Shown: positions 37,122-46,368 of the stretch, in pieces
Layout of the letters: each line of letters starts with the position of its first letter
How positions within the stretch are numbered: position 1 is the first letter of the stretch
DNA from: Candidatus Aenigmatarchaeota archaeon
Lineage (GTDB): Archaea; Aenigmatarchaeota; Aenigmatarchaeia; CG10238-14; SCSR01
Reading direction: 5' to 3'
Assembly (NCBI GenBank): GCA_018920185.1
Contig: JAHLMT010000002.1
Span: 62,001-126,000, forward strand
DNA: 64,000 bases
Notes under the pieces: model-generated
What the model saw: only the letters and a program-made list of their open reading frames with translations
What the model was told of the DNA's origin: nothing
Databases searched by the model: none
Program-made: the position numbers and the translations under genes

Positions 37122-37344
37122 ATATTCGGTAAAGACGAATAGAATGAACTGCTAAAGATCAGCTAGACACAATATTTTACCTAGTTCCTTCTCTTATCTT
37201 CACTCCCAGTATCGACTGTATCTAATGTTAGTTTTGGTGAATAGACAAAATTTTCATAAACTTTATTTTAATGTGTTTATCTGTTATTACTACTATTATG
37301 TAGTGAAGTACAGAAATGCTTAAATATGTTGAACGCATATATTA

Positions 37345-37827
37345 TTGCTGATTAAAATGGTATCTAATGGTTATAACCCCGAGAATGAAATAAATCAAAT
37401 ACCCCTAGTAAAATCAGAAGGAGAATTGTTGAGAGTACCGAGAGGTAGCAGAGTTAGAGTAGAATGTTTTATACCGTATTTTGAAATTGAGGGAGAAGTT
37501 ATTTTAGGAGTTCCATACGAAGATCGTTATAACCGCGTTTTAGGCAAACCAAGTGGAATTGATTGGAGAATGCCCCACGATACATTAACTCATCCACCTT
37601 GTTGTTATCTTCCAGTAAGAATGCTTGATGATGCGTACATACAAATCTCCGGTTATTCTCCTACAGAAAACTTTTACAAACTGTTAGTAAATGCTGCCAG
37701 GAATAAAAAACGTGTACGGATTACGGGTAGATTTGATGGGTCAGGCTTGTCAGATGTAGAAACTATCGAAATAGATGGTCAAACTATAAAATGGGAGGCT
37801 GAGAAGTATGAGATTCAATTTTATTAA
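37345..37827 (+). CDS. hypothetical protein (possible OB-like beta-barrel)
   Basis: 160 aa; RVRVECFIPYFEIEGEVILGVPY...KKRVRITGRFDGSGLSDVETIEIDG. Confidence 0.5.
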   Translation: MLIKMVSNGYNPENEINQIPLVKSEGELLRVPRGSRVRVECFIPYFEIEGEVILGVPYEDRYNRVLGKPSGIDWRMPHDTLTHPPCCYLPVRMLDDAYIQISGYSPTENFYKLLVNAARNKKRVRITGRFDGSGLSDVETIEIDGQTIKWEAEKYEIQFY

Positions 37828-38416
37828 AAGAAGAAGTCATGATATCATATCAGAATATCGTAAAACTGCTAGAGCCCAACTAAATACAGTTTACCAAGCA
37901 TCTGTCAGAATAATAAGCCAACTAGAAAACATGAGAATAAGAAATGAACCTAATCCAGAAAACTATTTACAAGCTCTTATAGATCTGTATAATGCATATC
38001 GAGCTGTGAACAATCTGAGAGAAACTTGCAGACTGGCTAATGATTCTAAAAAAGATCATAAACTATCAAACGTAATGTGGAATTTGTATGTTGCGTTCTT
38101 AACCTTACAGATGCCTATAAAAACAGATGCAGAGGCTATAGTCGATTATGTTAGAACAAAAATAAATAGACCGCACAATGCTTTTGAAAAAGTTTTTCCG
38201 CAATATTTTGAATCTGGACTTTCATATGATGATTTAGAAAGAGCTATTGAAGAAAATCGCAGAAGAGGATTCTTTCCAGACTTTGAAAAGCTTTATAACA
38301 CCGATAGACAAACTGCTGTTTGGGAAGCAAGAAAAAGGATAACAGGAGCCGAAAGAGCTATGCTAGAAGCTCTCAAAGGGTTAGAGAAATTAGGAGCTAA
38401 ATTGCCTAAACAATAA
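37808..38416 (+). CDS. hypothetical helical protein
   Basis: 202 aa, overlaps the upstream ORF by about 20 bp (coupled). Confidence 0.55.
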   Translation: MRFNFIKRRSHDIISEYRKTARAQLNTVYQASVRIISQLENMRIRNEPNPENYLQALIDLYNAYRAVNNLRETCRLANDSKKDHKLSNVMWNLYVAFLTLQMPIKTDAEAIVDYVRTKINRPHNAFEKVFPQYFESGLSYDDLERAIEENRRRGFFPDFEKLYNTDRQTAVWEARKRITGAERAMLEALKGLEKLGAKLPKQ

Positions 38417-38458
38417 AATAAAATTTTTAAAAGAATAAAACTGAATGATTGTTTATAA

Positions 38459-39115
38459 CTATCTCTGATAAGTTAATATCTCCTCTAGCCATCTCATATG
38501 TCGGATATGTCTACTTTCTAAATTTTTTTCCATCAGATTGTAAATTTCAGATCGTTTATTCAAATCTTCCATAAGTCTCGAGACATAGTCATCTGAATTT
38601 ATTGCAGCCCGGTATAATCTTGCTACTTCCTTATCACCTACTTTACTTTTAAGTTCTTCCCAGAGATCTTTGTCCTTGGATATTTTGGCGAGTATTACCT
38701 CAACGTCCGTCACTGCTTTGTGAGCTAATTTCATAGCTTCACTGGGTGTTAGCGGTCGCCTGTATTGATAATCTGCTTTGTGCTTATAAGTTTTATACGT
38801 ACCTATACGTATGGCCGCCTCAGCATCTTCTAGATAATGTTTTCCTGTTGAAATTATACCACCTACCCCCTTCTTCATGGATTCAGGCAACAGGTGATAA
38901 AATCGATCAAGGGCAGTTTCCAAGTCCTCTAAAGATGAAATCAAATTATAGACTGGATCTGGAGGTTCTGGAGGAGGTTTTTCTGGATTTCCTATAAATG
39001 CTCTTTTCACTAGTCTTCTGTCGTCTGCAACAGCAACGTCTGCAGTAGGCCACTCTTCACGTCTACTAATTTGAGCAACTCTTTTACCAAATAAGACAAA
39101 CTTAAAAAATTTCAA
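38459..39115 (-). CDS. hypothetical helical protein
   Basis: 218 aa, TTG start, preceded by a 30-aa TM peptide ORF. Confidence 0.5.
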   Translation of the reverse strand: MKFFKFVLFGKRVAQISRREEWPTADVAVADDRRLVKRAFIGNPEKPPPEPPDPVYNLISSLEDLETALDRFYHLLPESMKKGVGGIISTGKHYLEDAEAAIRIGTYKTYKHKADYQYRRPLTPSEAMKLAHKAVTDVEVILAKISKDKDLWEELKSKVGDKEVARLYRAAINSDDYVSRLMEDLNKRSEIYNLMEKNLESRHIRHMRWLEEILTYQR

Positions 39116-39117
39116 AA

Positions 39118-39210
39118 TTATCGGAAAAGAAAAACAGTGAATATAACACCTCCGAGGAAGGTAGCACCTGAAGTTAATAAAAACATCCCTGTTGAAATCT
39201 CAAGTGTCAT
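39118..39210 (-). CDS. 30-aa single-TM peptide
   Basis: MTLEISTGMFLLTSGATFLGGVIFTVFLFR, directly upstream of 38459..39115; absent from the ORF track. Confidence 0.4.
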   Translation of the reverse strand: MTLEISTGMFLLTSGATFLGGVIFTVFLFR

Positions 39211-39341
39211 AATTAAAATTATATTTCTTTGTTTATAAATTTATTAAACTAAAAGAAACTTCACTAAGTCCAAACTCAGTTTTATAAATATTTTATGTAA
39301 AACCCTCAATTATAATTTTCTAAAAAGAAAGACTTGATGAT

Positions 39342-40478
39342 ATGTCACGAATTAAATATCCCTATAAATTTGACCCAAAGAAAAGAAGATTAGCATCAGC
39401 CTATCGTAGAGGCAAATTACTATTCTTTTCTCTAAGCTTATTGATTTCGCTCGCAACAGCTTTATTTATTTTATTTAGTGGTTTGCATATAACAATTAGA
39501 AATTTTGTTTTACAGTTTCCATTCTCAACTCTATTTAATGGCTTCTTAGTTATGTTAATATTTACCATAACAGGATTTCCACTTTCATTTTATTCTAACT
39601 ACATATTCGACCGAAGATACAAATTAGCAAACTATAATTTATTAAGCTGGTTCAGAGACTTTTTAAAAATTAATCTCATTAATTATGTGTTTACATTACT
39701 TCTTGTACTTGCTCTTTACTTCACGATTAACACATTTTCACCTTGGTGGGTATATGCTGGAATATTTTACATAATATTTTCAATCATAGTTAACTACATT
39801 TATCCTACAATTATAGTTCCGTTCATGTGGAAAACCGAACCTTATAGAGACAGATCAATGAAAAATAAAATTCTCATCCTTTGCAAAAAGCTAGGAGTTA
39901 CACACATTAAAAATATAGTTGTTATTAAAGAAAGTGAAAAATCTATAAGACCAAATGCAGTTTTTATGGGGTTTGGTAATTCTAAAAGAATAGGTTTATT
40001 CGATAATTTACTCAATAATTTCACAAGAGACGAAATAGAATGTGTTATTGGTCATGAATTAGGCCATTATGTCAACAAAGATATTTTACGCGGGTTGATA
40101 TTAGAATCGATTATGATTTTTCCAACATTGTTTGTTATCGATTATTTAGTCAGAACATTATCGCCGATATTCGGAATACAAGGAATAAGTGATTTAGCCT
40201 CACTAACTTTAATTGGATTAATTAACGGTACACTAGCTTTTCTATTTATGCCTTTAGTAAATACACATTCTCGCTGGAGAGAGTCAGAAGCCGATAAGTT
40301 CGCATTGCAGCATGTAAATAAACCGATAGCACAAATTTCACTAGAGAAAAGACTTGCAGATATGCATTTAGCTGAAGTGAATGTGCATCCTTTAATTGAA
40401 TTTTGGTTGTTTACACATCCTTCAACAATCAAAAGAATAAAAATGGCTGAAAATTGGAATAAAAAAGTTAGAAGTTAA
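39342..40478 (+). CDS. M48 family zinc metallopeptidase (Ste24-like)
   Basis: FTRDEIECVIGHELGHYVNKDIL (HEXXH), later ESEADKFALQ. Confidence 0.93.
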   Translation: MSRIKYPYKFDPKKRRLASAYRRGKLLFFSLSLLISLATALFILFSGLHITIRNFVLQFPFSTLFNGFLVMLIFTITGFPLSFYSNYIFDRRYKLANYNLLSWFRDFLKINLINYVFTLLLVLALYFTINTFSPWWVYAGIFYIIFSIIVNYIYPTIIVPFMWKTEPYRDRSMKNKILILCKKLGVTHIKNIVVIKESEKSIRPNAVFMGFGNSKRIGLFDNLLNNFTRDEIECVIGHELGHYVNKDILRGLILESIMIFPTLFVIDYLVRTLSPIFGIQGISDLASLTLIGLINGTLAFLFMPLVNTHSRWRESEADKFALQHVNKPIAQISLEKRLADMHLAEVNVHPLIEFWLFTHPSTIKRIKMAENWNKKVRS

Positions 40479-40512
40479 ACAAGTTAAATGCTTTTCTATT
40501 AAATAATTAGTT

Positions 40513-40650
40513 ATGGTAATTATACTGGAAAGGTTATTGAGAAATTATGAAGAAAGAACTTTCTGGAGATCGCTTCTAGGTATGAATAGACTACATCTAG
40601 CAACACAAGATGAACTCCAAACTTTAGCTCACCAACTAAACTTAAGATAA
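40513..40650 (+). CDS. small hypothetical ORF (45 aa)
   Basis: MVIILERLLRNYEERTFWRSLLGMNRLHLATQDELQTLAHQLNLR; followed immediately by 40652..41041. Confidence 0.3.
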   Translation: MVIILERLLRNYEERTFWRSLLGMNRLHLATQDELQTLAHQLNLR

Positions 40651-40651
40651 A

Positions 40652-41041
40652 GTGCATTCTACACGAAACGGTGTTCATACTATTTTAATAGGATTTAATT
40701 CACCATACTTTCATACAGGATTCACACCAGCACCAATTGAAACAACATGTGAAAGATTTAGAGGTTGGGGATATTTTACCGAACTACTTGCAATGCATGA
40801 AGGATACAAATCAATTACAACTTATATACTCAGTCAATTGTGGAATAGAACACCAGATCCTGGTACAAAAGATAGAGATAGTATAAGAGTTTCAGCTGTA
40901 TATGATGGTAGTTGTGATATTAGTTTAACAGATATATTTCATGATTTAGTGCCTCATTTAAGAGACACACGTGTACAAGCTGTGATGAATTTCATTGCAA
41001 GTTTATATCACTGGCGACCATTGTCTAATGTTTTTTCTTAG
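40652..41041 (+). CDS. hypothetical protein
   Basis: 129 aa, GTG start. Confidence 0.4.
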   Translation: MHSTRNGVHTILIGFNSPYFHTGFTPAPIETTCERFRGWGYFTELLAMHEGYKSITTYILSQLWNRTPDPGTKDRDSIRVSAVYDGSCDISLTDIFHDLVPHLRDTRVQAVMNFIASLYHWRPLSNVFS

Positions 41042-42098
41042 CTACCCAATCGGCAACAAATGTTGGTTGTTGCCCAGCAAGATAATTATAAGCTTGCAAC
41101 GCAGCTTTACATCCTTCACCAGCAGATACAACAATCTGTTTGAACGGTGTTTGTGTGATATCCCCAGCAGCAAAAATTCCAGGCCTAATTTTGTCACTAT
41201 CTGGATAATAAGTTTCACAATTGTTATTAATCACAACTTGTCCCATACCATTAATCTTAACCAAATGCTTTATAAAATCAGTTTTAGTTACAGAACCTAT
41301 TTCAATAAACACTCCCGATACAGGTATTTCCTTAGTTTCATTTGTCACAACATTTTGCACGACAACAGAATGGACAGTATTAACGCCTTTAATTTCCTTT
41401 ACAACAGAATTCAAAACTAGTTCAACATTTTTCCTTTTTTTGACCTCTTCAACTAAATATTCGAATCCTCTGAATTGATCTCTGCGATGAATTAAATAAA
41501 CTTTTTTACAAATCTTGCTCAGATATTCGGCGCCTTCTAGTGCAGAATTACCTCCACCAACTACCGCAACAACCTTTTCTCTAAACAACGGTCCGTCACA
41601 GACGGTACAATAAGATACACCTTTACCACCGAATTCACCTTCACCTGGTACGTCCAAAGTTCTTGGTGTTTTCCCATACGCAAGTATGACAGTTTTTGTT
41701 TTGTAACTATTACCAGAAGTTGTTTTTACATTAAATACCGGCTTATCAACATTAGGAATTTCTTCTAACTCATTCACTTCCTCATAAATAACTTCTGCAC
41801 CAGATTTTAGAGCTTGTTTTAACATTTTGTTCATCAAAGAAATTCCACTTATAGAAAGAAATCCAGGATAATTCTCAATCACATCCGTCATGATAGCTTG
41901 CCCGCCAATACTTTTAGCTATAACTAAAGTTTTCAATGCTCTTCTCGCGGCATAAATTGCAGCCGTCAAAGCTGCGGCACCACCACCAACAATTATACAA
42001 TCATAAATTTTTCCCTCGGTTTTAGTTCCTGAAACTTGCTCTTGTTCAATTTCTTCGGTTCGGTTTTGTAAAAGCAAAGTCTCTTGAATGTTAACCAC
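41025..42098 (-). CDS. trxB: thioredoxin reductase-like flavoprotein
   Basis: DCIIVGGGAAALTAAIYAARR...GVSYCTVCDGPLFREKVVAVVGGGNSALEGAEYL...GIFAAGDIT. Confidence 0.93.
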   Translation of the reverse strand: MVNIQETLLLQNRTEEIEQEQVSGTKTEGKIYDCIIVGGGAAALTAAIYAARRALKTLVIAKSIGGQAIMTDVIENYPGFLSISGISLMNKMLKQALKSGAEVIYEEVNELEEIPNVDKPVFNVKTTSGNSYKTKTVILAYGKTPRTLDVPGEGEFGGKGVSYCTVCDGPLFREKVVAVVGGGNSALEGAEYLSKICKKVYLIHRRDQFRGFEYLVEEVKKRKNVELVLNSVVKEIKGVNTVHSVVVQNVVTNETKEIPVSGVFIEIGSVTKTDFIKHLVKINGMGQVVINNNCETYYPDSDKIRPGIFAAGDITQTPFKQIVVSAGEGCKAALQAYNYLAGQQPTFVADWVAKKKH

Positions 42099-42228
42099 CT
42101 TTTAATTTGAGAACTATATCGCATTGTTGGCACATACCAGGTTTTTTGTAAACTTTTTTACAAACGCTACATTCAAAAAGAAGTTGAGTATATTTTCCTA
42201 TAATTTCTTCCATTTCTTCTTCTGGCAT
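42091..42228 (-). CDS. small zinc-ribbon protein (45 aa)
   Basis: MPEEEMEEIIGKYTQLLFECSVCKKVYKKPGMCQQCDIVLKLKGG; overlaps the trxB start. Confidence 0.7.
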   Translation of the reverse strand: MPEEEMEEIIGKYTQLLFECSVCKKVYKKPGMCQQCDIVLKLKGG

Positions 42229-42229
42229 C

Positions 42230-42475
42230 TTATTTACCTAAAACAGCTATAACTTTATCTTTTTGAGGAACTCCAACCCATTTAACGACATTATCAACAA
42301 TTATAGTAGGAACAGCCATTATAGAATATTTCGCTACAAGTTTTTGTCCTTCTGGTGACGTGGCATCAATTTCCTCGTAATCAAACTTGTATTGTTTTTT
42401 TAGATCTCTAAACATCGCTTTTGCTATAGGGCAATAAACACAGCTCTTAGTGTAAACTAATTGGACTTTAACCAT
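42230..42475 (-). CDS. glutaredoxin-like thioredoxin-fold protein
   Basis: VQLVYTKSCVYCPIAKAMFRDLKKQYKFDYEEIDATSPEGQKLVAKYSIMAVPTIIVDN. Confidence 0.85.
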   Translation of the reverse strand: MVKVQLVYTKSCVYCPIAKAMFRDLKKQYKFDYEEIDATSPEGQKLVAKYSIMAVPTIIVDNVVKWVGVPQKDKVIAVLGK

Positions 42476-42541
42476 TTTATTGACACCATTATTTTATCAA
42501 GTTAAAATATAACTTGTTTGCATTTATTAAAAAGGTTTTTA

Positions 42542-42838
42542 TTATTTGTAAATCTTCCATTTACTCCCCCATTTACCAATTTCAGCTATAATTGGATAGA
42601 GGTTTTTGCCTTTTCTAGTCAAGCTATAATTACTTTTATTTCCATTAACATTTTTTTCTATGATACCATGTTGTAACAGAAATTTCAAATTTAGAGACAA
42701 AGTTCTGGAGCTTAATCCAGATTCTCTTTTTAGCTGATTAAATCCCATGCTCTTTCCATCAAGGTATCTAAGAATTAACAATCGTGGTTTGGAGCCGATG
42801 ATTTTGATAGATTCGACGATAGGACAAATATTTGACAT
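42542..42838 (-). CDS. HxlR-family winged-helix regulator
   Basis: CPIVESIKIIGSKPRLLILRYLDGKSMGFNQLKRESGLSSRTLSLNLKFLLQHGIIEKN. Confidence 0.85.
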   Translation of the reverse strand: MSNICPIVESIKIIGSKPRLLILRYLDGKSMGFNQLKRESGLSSRTLSLNLKFLLQHGIIEKNVNGNKSNYSLTRKGKNLYPIIAEIGKWGSKWKIYK

Positions 42839-42898
42839 AGTATAAAAAAGTATAGTTATCTTTAAATAGTTTACTTTGTAAACTAATAACGGGATAAA

Positions 42899-43075
42899 AT
42901 GGCGAAAAATATTGTCATAGAAGCTAATGAAAATGGTCCTTATTTGGTTAAAGTAGATAATGAAGTTAGAACAGCGCTCTGCAGATGCGGAGGATCAAAA
43001 AACAAACCTTACTGTGACGGAACTCATGCAAAAATAGGTTTTAAAGCCAATAAAACTGAAGTTAAAGTAATTTAA
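42899..43075 (+). CDS. CDGSH iron-sulfur domain protein
   Basis: 58-aa ORF absent from the track: MAKNIVIEANENGPYLVKVDNEVRTALCRCGGSKNKPYCDGTHAKIGFKANKTEVKVI (CxC...PYCDGTH). Confidence 0.93.
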   Translation: MAKNIVIEANENGPYLVKVDNEVRTALCRCGGSKNKPYCDGTHAKIGFKANKTEVKVI

Positions 43076-43079
43076 ATAG

Positions 43080-43244
43080 CTATTTAGGAAAATAAATTGC
43101 ATTCTTTGTTATCTGTAGATTACAGCTTTTGTGGGTCGAACACCAATTCTGACATTTTTCAGCTAAATCTTTATTTTTATATCCAAAACCACAAATCACG
43201 CACTTGTAAATTTCTTTATCACCGATTAAAATCTTTTGTGGCAT
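43080..43244 (-). CDS. small zinc/rubredoxin-like protein (54 aa)
   Basis: MPQKILIGDKEIYKCVICGFGYKNKDLAEKCQNWCSTHKSCNLQITKNAIYFPK. Confidence 0.75.
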   Translation of the reverse strand: MPQKILIGDKEIYKCVICGFGYKNKDLAEKCQNWCSTHKSCNLQITKNAIYFPK

Positions 43245-43308
43245 TTCTATTATCCTCAGTTTAATCTTTATTTAACTAATTTATAAAATAAACTTCATAT
43301 AAAAACTA

Positions 43309-43725
43309 ATGATAGTTGAAACCGATGTTATAATTAAACTTTTATTATCTGTTGGATTAGGTTTGTTGATTGGCTTAGAAAGGGAAATTAGTAGAAAACC
43401 CGCGGGTTTGAGAACTCATTCTCTTGTTTCTCTTGGTGCATGTTTGTTTACTTTAGCATCATTAAGTTTAGGTAATGTCGAATCTGTAGGAAGAATGCTA
43501 CCTGGGATAGTTACCGGAATAGGTTTTCTTGGCGCTGGAATTATTTTTCAATCTGAAGATAGAGTAAAAGGACTGACAACAGCTGCAGAAATTTGGGCGT
43601 TAGCAGCAATAGGCATTTTAATTGGTATTGGTTCTTATTCTGTTGCAATAATATCAGCAATTCTAATTTTAATAATTCTTGTACCATTTAAGTGGTTTGA
43701 GAAAAGGATGGAAAAAGTGAAATAA
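43309..43725 (+). CDS. MgtC/SapB family protein
   Basis: LLSVGLGLLIGLEREISRKPAGLRTHSLVSLGACLFTL...RMLPGIVTGIGFLGAGIIFQ...GLTTAAEIWALAAIGI. Confidence 0.94.
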   Translation: MIVETDVIIKLLLSVGLGLLIGLEREISRKPAGLRTHSLVSLGACLFTLASLSLGNVESVGRMLPGIVTGIGFLGAGIIFQSEDRVKGLTTAAEIWALAAIGILIGIGSYSVAIISAILILIILVPFKWFEKRMEKVK

Positions 43726-43752
43726 CATTCGAATTCCCTCTTCAAATTCTTT

Positions 43753-43770
43753 ATGTTATACGTATAACAT
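43753..43770. promoter_or_regulatory. 18-bp perfect palindrome ATGTTATACGTATAACAT (copy 2 of TGTTATACGTATAACA)
   Basis: Direct reading; inner 16 bp identical to 1709..1724; lies between convergent genes. Confidence 0.6.
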
Positions 43771-43771
43771 T

Positions 43772-45082
43772 TTAACAAATCTCCTTAACAGAGTCTTCAA
43801 AAATATCTAATCCCAAATCAGCCTGTTCTTTTGTCAAAATTAATGGAGGACAAATTCTTATCGAGCTTGTGCCAGCAGGTAACATTAACAATCCTTTCTC
43901 ACTAGCCTTACACAAAATATCTGACCTTTCCTTTATTCCATAATCTTTTGATTTCTTATCTTTCACAATTTCAATTCCAATCATTAATCCCATCCCTCTC
44001 ACATCACCGATAATTTCGTATTCCTCTTTCATTTTCTCCAATCTTTTCATCATATAATTTCCAATTTTTATTGCATTCCTTCCAAGCTTTTTCTCACGCA
44101 TAAATTTCAAAGTCGCAATTCCAGCAGCACAAGCTAATAGATTACCGCCAAAAGTGTTTGCATGAGAACCAGGTATCCAATCCATTATTTTTTCATTCGC
44201 TACAGTAGCACCTAAAGGAATTCCACCACCAATAGCTTTGCTTAAAGAAACGATATCTGGTTTGACACCAAAATTCTCTATTGCAAGAAATTTTCCTGTT
44301 CTGTAACAACCAGCCTGAACTTCATCGTCACATAATAAGATATCATGTTTATCACACAACTCTCTTACACCTTGAACAAAATCTTTCGGCGGAACAATAT
44401 ATCCAGGTTCACCTGCAATAGGCTCCATAAAAATACCGGCCAAATTTTTATTACATTCTAATATCTTCTGCTCTAAAACGTCGAGATACAAATTCGTACA
44501 TGCATCGTGCTCTTTGTTACCGAATGGACACCTGTAACAATAAGGATACAGAGCATGCTTCACAGGAAGAAAAGGTCCGAATCTTTCTTTCTGCACTGGT
44601 TTAGCATTTGTCAAGGACAAACTTCCCATTGTTCGTCCGTGAAATGAAGGTTTAAATGCGATGACCCATTTTTTGTTTGTATGCCATCTCGCAAGTTTAT
44701 ACGCTGCTTCCACAGCTTCTGTTCCTGAATTAGACAAAAAAGCTTTGTTCAAATGTCTTGGTAGAAATGTTAACAGATACTCAACAAATTTCACAGGTAA
44801 CTCAGCATAAAAATCAGAAAATGCGGCATGAGATGCTAATTTAATCTGCTGCTGTAAAGCCTGTTGAATCACAGGGTTCGAATGTCCTATATTCATCACA
44901 GAAACTCCAGCGGTGAAATCTAGATATTTTCGGTTATCAGCATCCCAGATGTAACACCCCTTAGCTTTCTTAAAAACAAGTGAATATTCGCGAGTCAAAG
45001 AAGGGGAAATAACCTTTCTATCCCTTTCGATAATTTTCACAGATTTTGGTCCTGGCTTTCTACAGATGAAACGGGTTTTCAT
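43772..45082 (-). CDS. class III (PLP) aminotransferase, acetylornithine/4-aminobutyrate-like
   Basis: FLDFTAGVSVMNIGHSNP...FLSNSGTEAVEAAYKLAR...PSFHGRTMGSLSLT...LLCDDEVQAGCYRTGKF...SLSKAIGGGIPLGATVA. Confidence 0.92.
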   Translation of the reverse strand: MKTRFICRKPGPKSVKIIERDRKVISPSLTREYSLVFKKAKGCYIWDADNRKYLDFTAGVSVMNIGHSNPVIQQALQQQIKLASHAAFSDFYAELPVKFVEYLLTFLPRHLNKAFLSNSGTEAVEAAYKLARWHTNKKWVIAFKPSFHGRTMGSLSLTNAKPVQKERFGPFLPVKHALYPYCYRCPFGNKEHDACTNLYLDVLEQKILECNKNLAGIFMEPIAGEPGYIVPPKDFVQGVRELCDKHDILLCDDEVQAGCYRTGKFLAIENFGVKPDIVSLSKAIGGGIPLGATVANEKIMDWIPGSHANTFGGNLLACAAGIATLKFMREKKLGRNAIKIGNYMMKRLEKMKEEYEIIGDVRGMGLMIGIEIVKDKKSKDYGIKERSDILCKASEKGLLMLPAGTSSIRICPPLILTKEQADLGLDIFEDSVKEIC

Positions 45083-45129
45083 TCTAATATTATTTTTATT
45101 ATGGAAAACAAAATATATTTAGTGAACAT

Positions 45130-46146
45130 ATGGAACTACTTGAAAAATTGATTAATGCTTATGGCGTCAGCGGTAATGAAAGTGAGGTTAGAGAACTAAT
45201 CAAAAACGAAATTTCAAAATACGTAGATAAGACATATGTTGATAAGTTTGGTAACTTGATTGCCTACAAAAAAGGCAAAGCACCCCGAGTAATGCTTGCT
45301 GCACATATGGATGAAATAGGATTGATGGTCAAGAGAATAAATGAAAAGGGTAAGATAGTTTTTTCAACTATCGGCGGTATAGAAGTACCCTCACTTATAG
45401 GTCAAAAAGTTGCTATACAAGGCAAGACTCAAGTAATAGGTGTAATAACTTCTGACCAATTGGCATCTGGAGATGAAATCAAAGAATTGCCTAAAGTAAC
45501 AGATTTATACATAGATACAGGACTAAATAGAAGTCAACTAACAAAACTAGGAGTTGAAATTGGTAATTATGTGCATTTTTATGATTGCAATTATCGTTTA
45601 ATTGGTAATAATGAATTCATCTGTGGTAAGGCACTTGATAATAGGATAGGATGTTACATTCAAATAGAGTTGGCTAGGTTGTTGAAAGAAAATAAAAATG
45701 AGATATTTTATGTCTTTACTGTACAAGAAGAAGTTGGTTTGTATGGTGCAAGAACCTCTGCTTATACAATTGATCCTGCATGGGCTATTGCTATTGATAC
45801 CACAGCTGCAGATGATGTATATAGTACACCAACCCGTTCTCTTGGTGGTGGACCAGTGATAACTATGAAAGATGCAAGTATGCTGGGCAACCTGTGTATA
45901 AATAATTGGTTAATGGAAGTAGCAAAGAAAAATAATATACCAATTCAATATGGTGTTAGTGAATATGGTGTTACAGATGCTTTGACAATTTCTCTTTCTC
46001 GCGGTGGCATACCGGCAACTTCGGTAGGAGTGCCTGTAAGAAATATCCACACTGTTGTTGGCGTGGCGAGTGTCAGAGACGTTCAAAATACCATAAAACT
46101 TCTGGAAATTTTATTAAGGAAAGCTCCTTCGACTTGTCTTGTGTAA
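45130..46146 (+). CDS. M42 family aminopeptidase
   Basis: LAAHMDEIGLMVKRI...GKALDNRIGCYIQIEL...YVFTVQEEVGLYGARTSAY...GIPATSVGVPVRNIHT. Confidence 0.94.
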   Translation: MELLEKLINAYGVSGNESEVRELIKNEISKYVDKTYVDKFGNLIAYKKGKAPRVMLAAHMDEIGLMVKRINEKGKIVFSTIGGIEVPSLIGQKVAIQGKTQVIGVITSDQLASGDEIKELPKVTDLYIDTGLNRSQLTKLGVEIGNYVHFYDCNYRLIGNNEFICGKALDNRIGCYIQIELARLLKENKNEIFYVFTVQEEVGLYGARTSAYTIDPAWAIAIDTTAADDVYSTPTRSLGGGPVITMKDASMLGNLCINNWLMEVAKKNNIPIQYGVSEYGVTDALTISLSRGGIPATSVGVPVRNIHTVVGVASVRDVQNTIKLLEILLRKAPSTCLV

Positions 46147-46255
46147 TTTCGAAAATGCCAAAATTACTATCTATTAATTACAGGATTGACATACATTTAT
46201 AAGCCCGATTTGTATAAATCACGTATCATTTAAATAATCAGCAGGAGGTGCCTAA

Positions 46256-46315
46256 ATGGCAAAGAAGAAAAAAGAAGAAGCTAAAAGTCAATCTTCTCAA
46301 TCAAGTTCTCAATAG
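46256..46315 (+). CDS. 19-aa micro-ORF MAKKKKEEAKSQSSQSSSQ with strong Shine-Dalgarno
   Basis: Perfect GGAGGTG 8 nt upstream of ATG; AT-rich promoter-like TTTATAAG/GTATAAA upstream; T-rich tract downstream. Confidence 0.5.
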   Translation: MAKKKKEEAKSQSSQSSSQ

Positions 46316-46368
46316 TTTAAAGCTAAATTTTTAAAATATCGGTTTCTAGATTCTTTTTTTTCCTTTTT

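Noticed and set aside
38790-38815. Third copy of the TATACGTATA palindrome
   Set aside because: ttatacgtacctatacgtat is only a partial match and lies inside a coding region.
40995-41420. 141-aa plus-strand ORF
   Set aside because: Mostly antisense to trxB.
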